A DNA stretch of 64,000 bases from Litorimonas sp964511495. Its GTDB lineage: Bacteria; Pseudomonadota; Alphaproteobacteria; Caulobacterales; Maricaulaceae. Positions within the stretch are counted from its first letter, which is position 1. Each line of letters starts with the position of its first letter. The notes beneath the pieces are model-generated. The model was not told the DNA's origin. It ran no database searches and saw nothing but the letters and a program-made list of their open reading frames with translations. The stretch spans positions 62,001 to 126,000 of the forward strand of contig CAZEFT010000002.1 of the NCBI GenBank assembly GCA_964511495.1, read 5' to 3'. Of the stretch, positions 51,284 to 60,810 are shown in pieces. The position numbers and the translations under genes are program-made.

Positions 51284-52078
51284 ATGCAACAATATCTCGA
51301 CCTTCTCTCCCACGTTATGGAAAATGGCACGGATCGTATGGACAGAACGGGTACGGGGACACGCGGTGTCTTTGGCTATCAAATGCGATTTGACCTCTCA
51401 CAGGGTTTTCCCATGGTCACCACCAAGAAACTGCACAAAAAATCAATCGTCCATGAGCTCATTTGGTTTCTCGCCGGGGATACGAATATAAACTACCTCA
51501 AAGAAAACGGTGTCCGTATCTGGGATGAATGGGCGGATGAAAACGGTGATCTCGGCCCGGTCTATGGAAAACAATGGCGACGATGGGAAGGCCCGGAGGG
51601 CCGTGTTATTGATCAAGTCAAAAATGTTGTAGAGGCCATAAAAAACAATCCCTATTCCCGCCGACATATTGTCAGCGCGTGGAACCCGTCCGATGTGGAT
51701 GATATGGCTCTGCCGCCATGTCACTGCTTGTTTCAGTTTCATGTGGCTAATGGCAAATTGAGTTGTCAGCTTTACCAGCGCAGTGCCGATATATTTCTTG
51801 GTGTTCCCTTCAATATCGCGAGCTACGCCTTACTGACTCACATGATGGCGCAGGTTTGCGATCTGGAGGTCGGCGATTTCGTCCATAGTTTTGGCGATGC
51901 ACATATTTATTCCAATCACTTTGAACAGGTGAAGCTACAGCTCACGAGAGAGCCTATGCCTCTGCCAAAACTAACACTGAATTCGGATGTGAAGGAAATT
52001 GATGGGTTTCAATACTCTGATGTGAAAATCACAGGATACAAATCGCACCCACATATTGCGGGGAAAGTGGCGGTTTAA
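51284..52078 (+). CDS. thyA: Thymidylate synthase ThyA
   Basis: Methylates dUMP to dTMP using methylene-THF. 264 residues, as in Escherichia coli, with catalytic C146 in L-P-P-C-H-C-L-F-Q-F, R-T-G-T-G-T near the start, Y-Q-R-S-A-D-I-F-L-G-V-P-F-N-I, and the terminal K-V-A-V. The dihydrofolate it produces is reduced by FolA, encoded 2.5 kb downstream on the same strand; three unrelated genes separate them. Confidence 0.97.
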   Translation: MQQYLDLLSHVMENGTDRMDRTGTGTRGVFGYQMRFDLSQGFPMVTTKKLHKKSIVHELIWFLAGDTNINYLKENGVRIWDEWADENGDLGPVYGKQWRRWEGPEGRVIDQVKNVVEAIKNNPYSRRHIVSAWNPSDVDDMALPPCHCLFQFHVANGKLSCQLYQRSADIFLGVPFNIASYALLTHMMAQVCDLEVGDFVHSFGDAHIYSNHFEQVKLQLTREPMPLPKLTLNSDVKEIDGFQYSDVKITGYKSHPHIAGKVAV

Positions 52079-52098
52079 TTTGCCTCATGCGTGCCAGG

Positions 52099-52431
52099 TC
52101 ACGCTTTCTTTACAAACATTGTTTTCAGCTTCATCGCGCCAATTCCGTCGATTTTACAATCAATATCGTGATCTTCATCGATCAGTCGATTGATTTTTAC
52201 CTTCGTCCCGACCTTGGCGACCTTTGATGTGCCTTTGACTTTAAGATCCTTAATGAGAGTAACAATGTCACCGTCTTGCAAGACATTGCCATTGGCGTCT
52301 TTGTAAATTCTTTCGCCCGGATTGGGCATATTGGGGTTCCATTCATGCGCACATTCGGGACAGACCAGAAGTGCACCGTCTTCATAGGTGTAGGTGCAGG
52401 CACAAGCGGGGCAGGGCGGGTTGTCGGACAT
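52099..52431 (-). CDS. PhnA/YjdM-like zinc-ribbon protein
   Basis: A 110-residue protein with an N-terminal zinc ribbon (C-P-A-C then C-P-E-C, residues 7-27) and a C-terminal SH3-like domain with D-G-D-I-V-T-L-I-K-D-L-K-V-K-G and I-D-G-I-G-A-M-K-L, the YjdM (PhnA) pattern. Despite the old name the family has no proven part in phosphonate use. No phn gene is nearby. Confidence 0.9.
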   Translation of the reverse strand: MSDNPPCPACACTYTYEDGALLVCPECAHEWNPNMPNPGERIYKDANGNVLQDGDIVTLIKDLKVKGTSKVAKVGTKVKINRLIDEDHDIDCKIDGIGAMKLKTMFVKKA

Positions 52432-52512
52432 TGTCTAAGCTTTCTTATTTGGCTTCTACTTGCACTCCCTGTCTTTCTGCGCCATCAAAAACTTAGGGTA
52501 TAAGAGGAGATC

Positions 52513-53895
52513 ATGATGAAATATTTATTGGCAGGCACAGCCGTTTTGCTAGCGTTAGGCACATCTTTTGGCGCGCTAGCGGATGATTTAACCAAAACTG
52601 TTTCGAAAGATTATGATTACGTTTTCGATCTCTACAAACATTTCCATGAAAACCCTGAATTGTCCTTCAAGGAAGAAAAATCGTCAGAACGTTTGTCTCA
52701 AGAATTACGCTCTTTAGGATTCGAGGTTACGGAGCGGGTCGGTGATAAATGGGTAAAAAAGAAAGTAAAAAAGGACGTGGGTGAAGTGCTGCCCGGCGTC
52801 GGCGGATATGGTGTCGTTGCCGTGCTGAAAAATGGCGATGGCCCGACCGTTATGTTACGCGCCGATATGGATGCCCTGCCATTGGAAGAAAAAACAGGTT
52901 TAAGCTACACCTCCAAAGTCGTTGCGACGGATCATTATGGGAAAGAAGCGCCCGTTATGCATGCCTGTGCCCATGATAGCCATATGGCCATTATGGTCGG
53001 CGCTGCGAGGCAATTGGTGAAGCGAAAGGACGAATGGAAAGGGACGTTGGTTTTGATTGGCCAGCCGGCCGAAGAGATTGGCTTGGGGGCCATAGCTATG
53101 CTCGAAGACGGGCTGATGACACGCTTTCCAAAACCGGATTATGTGTTGGCGACCCATACATCAGGATGGGACCCTGCGGGGATGATTACCTATACGTCCG
53201 GCTATGCCTTAGCCAATGTGGACTCCGTTGATATTCTTATCAAAGGTGTCGGCGCGCATGGTTCCGCCCCGCATATGGGCAAAGACCCGATTGTGATTGG
53301 CTCGCAGATAGTCAATGCGTTGCAAACTCTGGTTTCACGCGAAGTCAATCCTCTTGAGGCCGGTGTCGTGACCGTAGGTTCCTTCCGTGCGGGCTATAAA
53401 CACAATATCATTCCGGACGAAGCGAAGCTCCAAATCACAGTGCGGTCTTATGACGATGATGTGCGGAAAACCTTATTGGACGGGATTGAGCGGATTGCTC
53501 TAGCGCAAGCGCGTTCAGCAGGATTGCCCGAAGAGTTGATGCCGGAAGTGTCTTATGAGAGCGACTACACGCCTTCGACGTTTAATGACCCTGAAATGAC
53601 CGAGCGGGTAATGGGTGCGATCAAAGCTTCAATTGGCGAGGAGAAAGTGGGCACACGACCACCGAGCATGGGAGGTGAGGATTTCTCCCAATTCCACCGC
53701 TATGACCGTGACATTCCGACCTTAATTTTCTGGACGGGCGGCGCTGAGCCTAAAGCCTTCAAGAAGGCCGTGGAAACAGGCGGTAGCCTTCCACCGGCCA
53801 ATCACTCGCCTTTCTTTGCGCCTCTGCCGGAGCCTTCACTGAAGCTGGGTGTGCAATCAATGACAGCGGGCGCGTTGGAGCTGTTTTCAGAATAA
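52513..53895 (+). CDS. Exported M20D-type amidohydrolase
   Basis: A 460-residue protein with a signal peptide (cleavage likely after G-A-L-A, about residue 23). The peptidase family M20D layout (IAA-amino-acid or hippurate hydrolase-like) is clear: H-E-N-P-E-L-S-F, L-R-A-D-M-D-A-L-P, the metal motif H-A-C-A-H-D-S-H, G-Q-P-A-E-E, G-A-H-G-S-A-P-H and M-G-G-E-D-F-S. The metal motif has C-A-H-D where most members have C-G-H-D. Insertion V-K-K-K-V-K-K near residue 85 is long and basic. AGGAG precedes the ATG. Substrate unknown. Confidence 0.9.
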   Translation: MMKYLLAGTAVLLALGTSFGALADDLTKTVSKDYDYVFDLYKHFHENPELSFKEEKSSERLSQELRSLGFEVTERVGDKWVKKKVKKDVGEVLPGVGGYGVVAVLKNGDGPTVMLRADMDALPLEEKTGLSYTSKVVATDHYGKEAPVMHACAHDSHMAIMVGAARQLVKRKDEWKGTLVLIGQPAEEIGLGAIAMLEDGLMTRFPKPDYVLATHTSGWDPAGMITYTSGYALANVDSVDILIKGVGAHGSAPHMGKDPIVIGSQIVNALQTLVSREVNPLEAGVVTVGSFRAGYKHNIIPDEAKLQITVRSYDDDVRKTLLDGIERIALAQARSAGLPEELMPEVSYESDYTPSTFNDPEMTERVMGAIKASIGEEKVGTRPPSMGGEDFSQFHRYDRDIPTLIFWTGGAEPKAFKKAVETGGSLPPANHSPFFAPLPEPSLKLGVQSMTAGALELFSE

Positions 53896-53922
53896 TTTTA
53901 TAAGCGTTTATTGGTGAGCTTT

Positions 53923-54507
53923 TCAAGTCTCCGCTCGCGTCTCTCTTGGTTTCTCAATGCGTTGACGAATGAGCCACCATATGACGATGGCACCGACCAT
54001 TTTTCCAGCGACGCTCATAATGATATTGGGGGCAGTTAATTGACCATCTCGAATGAAGCTGGCCCCAAACAGAAATGCCGTCGTGTCTATGGGTGCGGCG
54101 ATCGCTGAAGATAACAAAACGCGCGTGGATAATTTGTATTTTGTGAAAGTGAACATCGCATAATCCACGAGTTCGGAGATCAAAAAGGCCGCACCGCTAG
54201 CCAAGGCGAGCGCACCGCCACTGGTAACATATGTTAGACCTAATGCGATCGCCATGGCGAGTAGGACTTCATGCCCGATTTCGCGCTGTGAAAAATCGCG
54301 GACCACTAAAACCAGACCTGTCACAACCGTTACTGGATTGAACGCCCAAGCGGCCAAACCCGGTAGATTGACCATTGGTGCCCAAGTGAAGCTCCAATTG
54401 ATAAACGGAATCAAAAGAATATAGAGCAGCGTATATTTAACGCTTAATAGGCTCGTTTTAGGCGTTGCCCTTTCTGTTTGGGTATCAGTGGTGTCTTGCT
54501 TTACCAT
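53923..54507 (-). CDS. VUT family (queuosine precursor transporter-like) membrane protein
   Basis: A 194-residue protein with about six membrane helices. R-D-F-S-Q-R-E-I-G near residue 70 and L-I-S-E-L-V-D-Y near 112 are the signature loops of the VUT/YhhQ preQ0 transporter family. Transport of a deazapurine such as preQ0 is the likely role by family, but no queuosine genes adjoin it. Divergent from folA across about 85 nt. Confidence 0.85.
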   Translation of the reverse strand: MVKQDTTDTQTERATPKTSLLSVKYTLLYILLIPFINWSFTWAPMVNLPGLAAWAFNPVTVVTGLVLVVRDFSQREIGHEVLLAMAIALGLTYVTSGGALALASGAAFLISELVDYAMFTFTKYKLSTRVLLSSAIAAPIDTTAFLFGASFIRDGQLTAPNIIMSVAGKMVGAIVIWWLIRQRIEKPRETRAET

Positions 54508-54593
54508 GTGTTCCGCCTGTCATTCTTACAAACTGAAAATCTCGAAGAGAGTCATGCTATACGGCAAGTGACTATCCGTGTAACCCTTTGCCT

Positions 54594-55121
54594 ATGGCAA
54601 CGAATCCTAAATTATCTTTGATTGTGGCACGGGCCCAAAACGGTGTAATTGGGAGGGAGGGGGACTTGCCGTGGCGTCTCCCGTCCGATTTGAAATTTTT
54701 CAAGGCAACAACTTTGGGGAAACCCGTCCTGATGGGGCGCAAAACATGGGAAAGCCTGCCTTTCCCCTTACCGGGTCGTCCTAACCTGGTGTTGACGAGA
54801 GACATATCTTATCAAGCCCTCAAAGCCGAAGTGTTTACAGAATTAAGCGAAATGGTCGGGCGTGGGTTTGAACTGGCCGGAAAAACAAACATCGATGAAA
54901 TTATGGTGATTGGGGGGGCGGAGCTATACCGAACACTTATGCCATATATAGATAGACAATATGTGACGCAGATTTTGTCTGATGTAGAAGGGGATGCTTA
55001 TTTCGATGCACCTGACCCGCAATATTGGCATTTGACGGAGCGGCGAACAGGTCTAAAAACAGACAGAGACGATTATGATTTTGCAGTAGAAATTTGGGAT
55101 CGCAGACGCGATAAGTCTTAA
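54594..55121 (+). CDS. folA: Dihydrofolate reductase
   Basis: NADPH-dependent reduction of dihydrofolate. The ATG at 54594 is chosen over a TTG at 54588. I-V-A-R-A-Q-N-G-V-I-G, L-P-W-R-L-P-S-D-L-K-F-F, G-R-K-T-W-E-S-L-P and V-I-G-G-A-E-L-Y are canonical. 175 residues. It precedes hflK by 77 nt, the usual alphaproteobacterial order folA-hflK-hflC. Confidence 0.95.
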   Translation: MATNPKLSLIVARAQNGVIGREGDLPWRLPSDLKFFKATTLGKPVLMGRKTWESLPFPLPGRPNLVLTRDISYQALKAEVFTELSEMVGRGFELAGKTNIDEIMVIGGAELYRTLMPYIDRQYVTQILSDVEGDAYFDAPDPQYWHLTERRTGLKTDRDDYDFAVEIWDRRRDKS

Positions 55122-55198
55122 AAGGGAATCTACACGTATCACCCTTGTAATGAGACGCAGCGCGACCAAGTAAGAAGAAACACTTTTCGGAGACATTT

Positions 55199-56335
55199 GT
55201 GGCAGACGATAAGAATAATAGTCCTTGGGGAAAGCCTAAAGGACAATCCGGAAACGGAAACAACCCTTGGGGTCAGGGCAAACCTGACCGTAACAGACCC
55301 AAACCGGGCGAAGGTTCACCCGATTTGGACAATGTTATCCAAGGATTTAAAACGCGCGTCAAACGCGGCGGTTCTGGTGGTGGGGGCCGTGGAGGCTTTC
55401 CCGGCGGCGGAGCCGGCGCGGGCGAGTTCAAAGTGCCGAAATGGGCATTTGCAGCTGCGGCTGTGGTGTTTTTAGGGATCAATTCGATCTTTACGGTTCA
55501 GGGTAACGAGCAAGCTGTGGTCCTTCGCTTTGGCGATTATGTCCGCAAAGCCGGCCCCGGCCTTCACTTTAAATTGCCATTGGTCGAAACCAAAGAGGTC
55601 GTAAATGTGACGACCCAACGTGAAACTCAAGTTGGCGTGACGTCGAGTGGTCGAAACGTTGCCGAAGAGTCGTTGATGCTGACGGGCGACGAAAATATTG
55701 TCGATATTGATTTTACCGTTCTTTGGGTCATTCGTGATTTGCAGGATTACCTTTTCAAAGTCGATCAACCCGATGATCTTGTGAAGTCGGCGGCTGAGTC
55801 GGTTGTACGTGAAATTATTGGTAAAAATGAGCTCGACCCGATTATCACGACAGGCCGTCAGGAATTAGTCGGTACGGTGACGACACAACTTCAATCATTA
55901 CTGGATGAATACGAAGCCGGTGTTCTTATTCAGGACGTTCAGTTCCAAAAAACCGACCCGCCTGCTTCTGTCGAAGATGACTTTCTTGACGTTGTGAACG
56001 CAGATCAGGAAGCGGAACGCGTTATCAATGAAGCCCGCGCTTATCGCAATAAACAAGTGCTGGAAGCCGAAGGTACAGCCGCCCGCCTCATCCAAGAAGC
56101 TGAGGGTTACCGTGATGCTGTTATCGCCGATGCCGAAGGTGAAGCCGAGCGCTTTCGCCTCATTTATCAGGAATATAAACTGGCGCCGCGCGTGACGCGA
56201 CAACGTATGTATTTAGAGACAATCGAGGACGTCTATCGCGATGCCGATAAAATTATTCTCGATGATAATGCAGGGTCAGGCGTTGTGCCTTATCTGCCGC
56301 TGGATAAGCTGACTCGTCCCGGAGGAGCACAATAA
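55199..56335 (+). CDS. hflK: FtsH protease modulator HflK
   Basis: SPFH-domain membrane protein that with HflC encloses FtsH and limits its access to substrates. GTG start with GGAG 9 nt before it. A glycine/proline-rich cytoplasmic N-terminus (residues 1-78, with several N-P-W-G-like units), one membrane helix (about 80-98), then the SPFH domain and a long helical region with A-E-A-E-G-like repeats. 378 residues. Stop and hflC start share one base. Confidence 0.95.
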   Translation: MADDKNNSPWGKPKGQSGNGNNPWGQGKPDRNRPKPGEGSPDLDNVIQGFKTRVKRGGSGGGGRGGFPGGGAGAGEFKVPKWAFAAAAVVFLGINSIFTVQGNEQAVVLRFGDYVRKAGPGLHFKLPLVETKEVVNVTTQRETQVGVTSSGRNVAEESLMLTGDENIVDIDFTVLWVIRDLQDYLFKVDQPDDLVKSAAESVVREIIGKNELDPIITTGRQELVGTVTTQLQSLLDEYEAGVLIQDVQFQKTDPPASVEDDFLDVVNADQEAERVINEARAYRNKQVLEAEGTAARLIQEAEGYRDAVIADAEGEAERFRLIYQEYKLAPRVTRQRMYLETIEDVYRDADKIILDDNAGSGVVPYLPLDKLTRPGGAQ

Positions 56336-57240
56336 TGAATAGTAATCGCTTAGTCGGAGGAGCTATTCTCCTCGCTATCCTCGTCTTCTTGGCCTCACTT
56401 TGCATGTACACGGTCCGAGAAGATAAGCAGGCTCTCGTTCTGCGTTTTGGTGAACCCATTCGGGATGAAAACGCTTATAATAGGGAAGAAAATGCAGGAC
56501 TTAAATTTAAGTTCCCGCCACCTATTGAAAGTGTGCGCCAATATGACCGCAAAAATCTGGTCTTGGATCTTGATTCCCAATCTATTCTGGCTTCTGATCA
56601 AGAGCGTTTGATTGTGGATGCCTTTATCCGCTACCGCATTACGGATGTCAGACAGTTCTATGAGCGTTTCAACACGCGTAGAGCCGCTGAATTACAGTTA
56701 AAAAACATTCTCGACTCTTTGATTCGTGACACATTAGGTGGCGTAGAAAGTCAGGAGATTATTTCCGGCCAACGGGTCGATTTGATGCAAGCTATTGAGG
56801 ATCGGGCCAATGCACGGGCAGAAGGCCAGACCTTTGGTCTGAAAATCGAAGATGTGCGCATCAAGCGCGCTGACCTTCCGAATGAAAACGCCGAGCGGGT
56901 TTTCGAACGTATGGCGGCCGATCGTCAGGAGGTGTCTGCTGAAAAACGCGGTCAGGGTGAGCGGGCTAACCGTACTATTCGCGCGGAAGCCGACAAAGAC
57001 GTTCAAATTCTCATTGCGAATGCACGGAAAGAATCCGAAATTATCCGTGGTGAAGGTGATAAGAACCGGAACCGGATTTATGCGGAAGCCTATAACCTTG
57101 ATCCTGAATTCTTTGCCTTTTATCGCTCAATGCAAGCTTACAAGGAAGGCTTAGGCAATCGATCAACTTACGTACTGTCACCGGATAGTGACTTCCTGGG
57201 TTATTTGGATGACCAGAATGGCCCGAGTAGCCGTCGCTAA
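56335..57240 (+). CDS. hflC: FtsH protease modulator HflC
   Basis: Partner of HflK. Membrane helix at about residues 7-27, SPFH domain starting V-R-E-D-K-Q-A-L-V-L-R-F-G, helical segment with R-A-E-A-D-K-D and N-R-I-Y-A-E-A-Y, and the F-F-A-F-Y-R-S-M-Q-A-Y terminal block with L-S-P-D-S-D-F-L-G-Y-L. 301 residues. Translationally coupled to hflK. Confidence 0.95.
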   Translation: MNSNRLVGGAILLAILVFLASLCMYTVREDKQALVLRFGEPIRDENAYNREENAGLKFKFPPPIESVRQYDRKNLVLDLDSQSILASDQERLIVDAFIRYRITDVRQFYERFNTRRAAELQLKNILDSLIRDTLGGVESQEIISGQRVDLMQAIEDRANARAEGQTFGLKIEDVRIKRADLPNENAERVFERMAADRQEVSAEKRGQGERANRTIRAEADKDVQILIANARKESEIIRGEGDKNRNRIYAEAYNLDPEFFAFYRSMQAYKEGLGNRSTYVLSPDSDFLGYLDDQNGPSSRR

Positions 57241-57252
57241 TAACACGATGCT

Positions 57253-57459
57253 ATGAATATAAGCGCAATTGTGCTCATTGCCATTGGCGGTGCACTCGCG
57301 ATTGAAGGGGCTGCTTGGGCGATTTTCCCGGGCGGCCTTCGTCGTGTTTATCAAGAGATGGTCTCACAGATGAGTGAGAGAGACCTTCATTTGTCGGGTC
57401 TTCTATCCGTCTTTTTCGGTATTATTCTGCTTATGGTTGGCGCTAACCTGCTGGCCTAA
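57253..57459 (+). CDS. DUF2065 family small membrane protein
   Basis: A 68-residue protein with two membrane helices around a short basic loop (G-G-L-R-R-V-Y-Q-E-M) and the L-H-L-S-G-L motif, the DUF2065 pattern. It regularly follows hflC in proteobacteria, sometimes called YjeT. It starts 12 nt after hflC. Function unknown. Confidence 0.88.
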   Translation: MNISAIVLIAIGGALAIEGAAWAIFPGGLRRVYQEMVSQMSERDLHLSGLLSVFFGIILLMVGANLLA

Positions 57460-57556
57460 TCGTTTTCACGCTATTCTGACGCTTTTGTAAGCTATTATTC
57501 TGCGCTGTGCCGATACGACCTCTTGGCAAATCGGTTATGGTGTCTAAAGTCTCTTC

Positions 57557-58966
57557 ATGATCAGACTGCTCTCTATCACATTGGCCTTTATGGTTTTGTT
57601 TTCGGTTTCGGCATTGGCCCGACCTGTGCCGGAGGGCTTTACCGAACTGACGAAACGGCTCAGCCCGTCTGTGGTCAATATTTCAACGGCGCAGACAATT
57701 GAAATCAATACGGAAGAAGCGCCTGCCTTTCCCGAGGGTTCGCCCCTAGAAAGGTTTAATGACTTTTTCGGGCGCGGAAATGACCGTGACGGTCGTGTTT
57801 CAAAATCACTGGGTTCAGGATTTGTCATTGATAAAGACGGTCATATCGTCACGAATAATCACGTCATTGAAGATGCTGACTTAATTGAAGTCACATTTTC
57901 TAACGGCGATACTTATGAAGCTGAACTGATTGGACGTGATCCGGCTACGGATATCGCCGTTCTAAAACTCGATACCGGCAAAGATATGCCTTTTGTGAGC
58001 TTCGGTGACTCTGATAAAGCCGAAGTAGGTGAATGGGTCATCGCGATTGGCAATCCCTTTGGTTATTCCGGCTCTGTTGCCGCGGGTATTATTTCGGCGC
58101 GAAACCGCGATATTTCCCATGGTAGTTATGATGATTTTATTCAAACAGATGTGGCCATTAATCGCGGTAATTCAGGGGGGCCGCTTTTCAATATGCAAGG
58201 TGATGTCATTGGCGTGAATACGGCAATCCTCTCCCCTACAGGCTACAGTGTCGGGATAAGTTTCTCTGTTCCCGCCGAACTCGCCGAGTCAGTCGTTGAA
58301 CAACTCATAGCTTTTGGTGAAACACGTCGCGGTTATTTGGGTGTTCGACCGCAAAAAGTGAGTGCGGGATTGGCGAAATCCTATGGCTTAGATGGAACTT
58401 ATGGGGCGTTGATCACATCTGTTGTGGCTGACTCGCCAGCGGATAAAGCAGGTCTGCGTAAGGGCGATCTTATTACTGAAATTGGTGGAGAGCGCCTTGA
58501 GAGCTCCCGTCTTCTATCACGCCGTATAGCAGACGCGCCTATAGATAAGGCATTGGAGATAACCTATATCCGCAAGCGCAAGGAGCGCACGGCTTCTGTT
58601 CTAATCGAACGATTGAAAGAGCAAGTTACCGAGGAAGAAAAAGCGCGACGCGAACAAGAAGAAAATGAGGCCGAGCGCTCAGTTAATGGAATTTACGTCG
58701 AAGCTTTGACGGATGAAACTCGGACGAAATACCGGATCGACTCTACGACCAAAGGCGTTCGTGTCGTGAAAGTTGATAAACGCGCTACGGCCAGCGGTAA
58801 AATCTTGGTGGGTGACATCATAGAAGAGGTCGGTTTTGAGGCCGTCGAAACACCGAAAGCGTTCGAAGATGCGGTAGACGCTTCAAAAGCGTTTAACTCA
58901 CCCGTTACGTTCCTGATTAACCGCGGTGGGAATTACATTTTCTATGCTTTGGACGTGACGTCTTAG
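57557..58966 (+). CDS. DegP/DegQ-family periplasmic serine protease
   Basis: A 469-residue HtrA protein with a signal peptide (cleavage near S-A-L-A, residue 21). The catalytic triad is H102 (N-N-H-V), D132 (A-T-D-I-A-V) and S206 (G-N-S-G-G-P-L). Two PDZ domains follow (about 258-355 and 375-465), the first starting G-Y-L-G-V. It degrades or refolds misfolded periplasmic proteins. Following hflKC-DUF2065 it fits an envelope quality-control group. Its stop overlaps that of serB by 4 bp on the opposite strand. Confidence 0.94.
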   Translation: MIRLLSITLAFMVLFSVSALARPVPEGFTELTKRLSPSVVNISTAQTIEINTEEAPAFPEGSPLERFNDFFGRGNDRDGRVSKSLGSGFVIDKDGHIVTNNHVIEDADLIEVTFSNGDTYEAELIGRDPATDIAVLKLDTGKDMPFVSFGDSDKAEVGEWVIAIGNPFGYSGSVAAGIISARNRDISHGSYDDFIQTDVAINRGNSGGPLFNMQGDVIGVNTAILSPTGYSVGISFSVPAELAESVVEQLIAFGETRRGYLGVRPQKVSAGLAKSYGLDGTYGALITSVVADSPADKAGLRKGDLITEIGGERLESSRLLSRRIADAPIDKALEITYIRKRKERTASVLIERLKEQVTEEEKARREQEENEAERSVNGIYVEALTDETRTKYRIDSTTKGVRVVKVDKRATASGKILVGDIIEEVGFEAVETPKAFEDAVDASKAFNSPVTFLINRGGNYIFYALDVTS

Positions 58967-59856
58967 CCCAAATCTTTAAAATCTTTCTCTTCATAGCCTT
59001 GGAAGTAAAGTGCCGTGCGTAAATCCGTATAATTGATCGCGCAGTGCGCCGCCGCCGCAACAGCCGGTTTGGCATCATAAGCGATACCCAAACCTGCCGC
59101 TTGAATCATAGCCAGGTCATTAGCGCCGTCACCAATAGCGACGGCTTGGGATGCTCCTCCCAAATTCTTTGAATATTCATTTAACCGCTCAAGTTTTGCC
59201 TCTCTCCCCAAAATCGGCAATGCCACTGATCCGGTCAGTTCATGACCATTATCCAACAGAACATTTGCGTGATGGTTTTCAAAACCGATGGCCTCGGCCA
59301 CGCGGGATGAGAAAAAGGTGAATCCGCCTGAAACGATAACGGTCGCGGCGCCTTGCGCTTTCATTGTAGCGCAGAGAGTCTTTGCGCCTTTATTGACCGT
59401 AATCCGTTCATCGAAACATTTTTGTAGATCGGAGAGCGGTAAGTCTTTCAATAGGGCGACGCGATCCGTGAGTGCGCCTTCAAAACCGATTTCCCCGCGC
59501 ATGGCGCGTTCCGTTATGGCGCTGACTTTGTCTTTAAACCCTGCAAAATCCGCGAGTTCGTCAATACATTCCTGACCGATAAGGGTTGAGTCCATATCGC
59601 AAATCAGGAGTGTTTTTTTGCGAGGCTGATCAGATTGGAGACAAAAATCAGCTTTCACATTGTTTTCTCTCAGACGGTTCTCAATGTTGTCTTTGGTGAC
59701 ATGAGAGGGGGCATAACCTTCAACGGCTACCCCTTCTGAAAGTGTCTTTATTTGGGTGAGCTGAAAGGCTTCAGCCAAGCTATGTAAATGCGTGGGGTCC
59801 TTTTTTGGAAGGACAAGTGTCAAAATTTGGTTTAACGCCTCAACCATGTCAGCCAT
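58963..59856 (-). CDS. serB: Phosphoserine phosphatase
   Basis: Last step of serine synthesis. HAD-type catalytic aspartates D87 and D89 in I-C-D-M-D-S-T-L, then V-S-G-G-F-T-F-F and G-D-G-A-N-D-L-A-M. An N-terminal extension of about 80 residues precedes the HAD domain, as in other proteobacterial SerB. 297 residues. Divergent from miaA with 24 nt between start codons, a pairing common in alphaproteobacteria. Confidence 0.95.
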   Translation of the reverse strand: MADMVEALNQILTLVLPKKDPTHLHSLAEAFQLTQIKTLSEGVAVEGYAPSHVTKDNIENRLRENNVKADFCLQSDQPRKKTLLICDMDSTLIGQECIDELADFAGFKDKVSAITERAMRGEIGFEGALTDRVALLKDLPLSDLQKCFDERITVNKGAKTLCATMKAQGAATVIVSGGFTFFSSRVAEAIGFENHHANVLLDNGHELTGSVALPILGREAKLERLNEYSKNLGGASQAVAIGDGANDLAMIQAAGLGIAYDAKPAVAAAAHCAINYTDLRTALYFQGYEEKDFKDLG

Positions 59857-59880
59857 GCTCCAAATATACTGGGTTGTCCT

Positions 59881-60810
59881 GTGAATCCTCTTATGAACCC
59901 CGTGTTGTGTATTGCAGGGCCGACTGCGAGCGGCAAGAGCGCAGTGGCGCTTGAATTGGCAAAAGCTGTTGATGGGGAAATCATAAATACGGATGCTCTA
60001 CAGGTTTACCGTGATATCCGTATCTTATCGGCTCGACCATCTAAAGCGGACACGCAGGATGTACCGCATCACCTCTATGGTCTGGTGGACGGAGGCGTAC
60101 ACTTTTCAAGTGGGCATTTTGTGAAGGCCGTAATGCTCGTCATTTTTGATGTCTTAGCCCGCCAGAAAACACCAATTTTGGTGGGGGGGACAGGTCTCTA
60201 TTTCAAAGCGCTATTTGAGGGCTTAGCGGCCGTACCAAAAATAGACCCAGCGTTAGTACAAGAGATTGAAGCCAGAATTGAAAGCGAAGGCATTTCAACT
60301 ATTCTAGAAGAAGCCAAAACGCTCGACCCTGTTGGTGTGAAACGCCTATTGGGTCATGATCCACAAAGACTGACGCGCTTGCTCAGCGTTGTCAAACAGA
60401 CGGGACACGCTCTGCATGAATGGCAGGCCCAGACTCGTCCTGAAATACCATCCGCACAGGCTTTACGATTTGTAATCCTGCCCCCGCGTGAAAGGCTTTA
60501 TGCTAGGATTAACGACAGATTTGAAACAATGGTAGAGCAGGGCGGTATGGATGAGGCTAAAAAAGTTCACGCGCAATATGGTCAGGCAAATCTACCCATG
60601 TTGAAGGCCATCGGATTATCTCATCTGCTTCGATATTTGCGGGGTGAGTTGAGTTATGACAAAGCGATGGAGTTGGCCAAACGGGATACGCGCCGCTTTG
60701 CAAAACGACAAATGACGTGGTTCCGCAACCAATGTCGGGATTGGACACATGTCGAGAACCTGAAAGCAGAGGAAGTATTGGCGTCTATTGAGAAGTGGAG
60801 AAAAGGATGA
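59881..60810 (+). CDS. miaA: tRNA dimethylallyltransferase
   Basis: Adds the dimethylallyl group to A37 of tRNAs reading UNN codons. The P-loop G13-P-T-A-S-G-K-S20 and D-A-L-Q-V-Y, V-G-G-T-G-L-Y and R-Q-M-T-W-F-R-N-Q are present. Start is GTG 59881 or ATG 59893, both before the P-loop; the GTG is taken because it gives more room from serB-type overlap rules, but either is possible. 309 residues. Overlaps the next gene by 4 nt. Confidence 0.94.
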   Translation: MNPLMNPVLCIAGPTASGKSAVALELAKAVDGEIINTDALQVYRDIRILSARPSKADTQDVPHHLYGLVDGGVHFSSGHFVKAVMLVIFDVLARQKTPILVGGTGLYFKALFEGLAAVPKIDPALVQEIEARIESEGISTILEEAKTLDPVGVKRLLGHDPQRLTRLLSVVKQTGHALHEWQAQTRPEIPSAQALRFVILPPRERLYARINDRFETMVEQGGMDEAKKVHAQYGQANLPMLKAIGLSHLLRYLRGELSYDKAMELAKRDTRRFAKRQMTWFRNQCRDWTHVENLKAEEVLASIEKWRKG

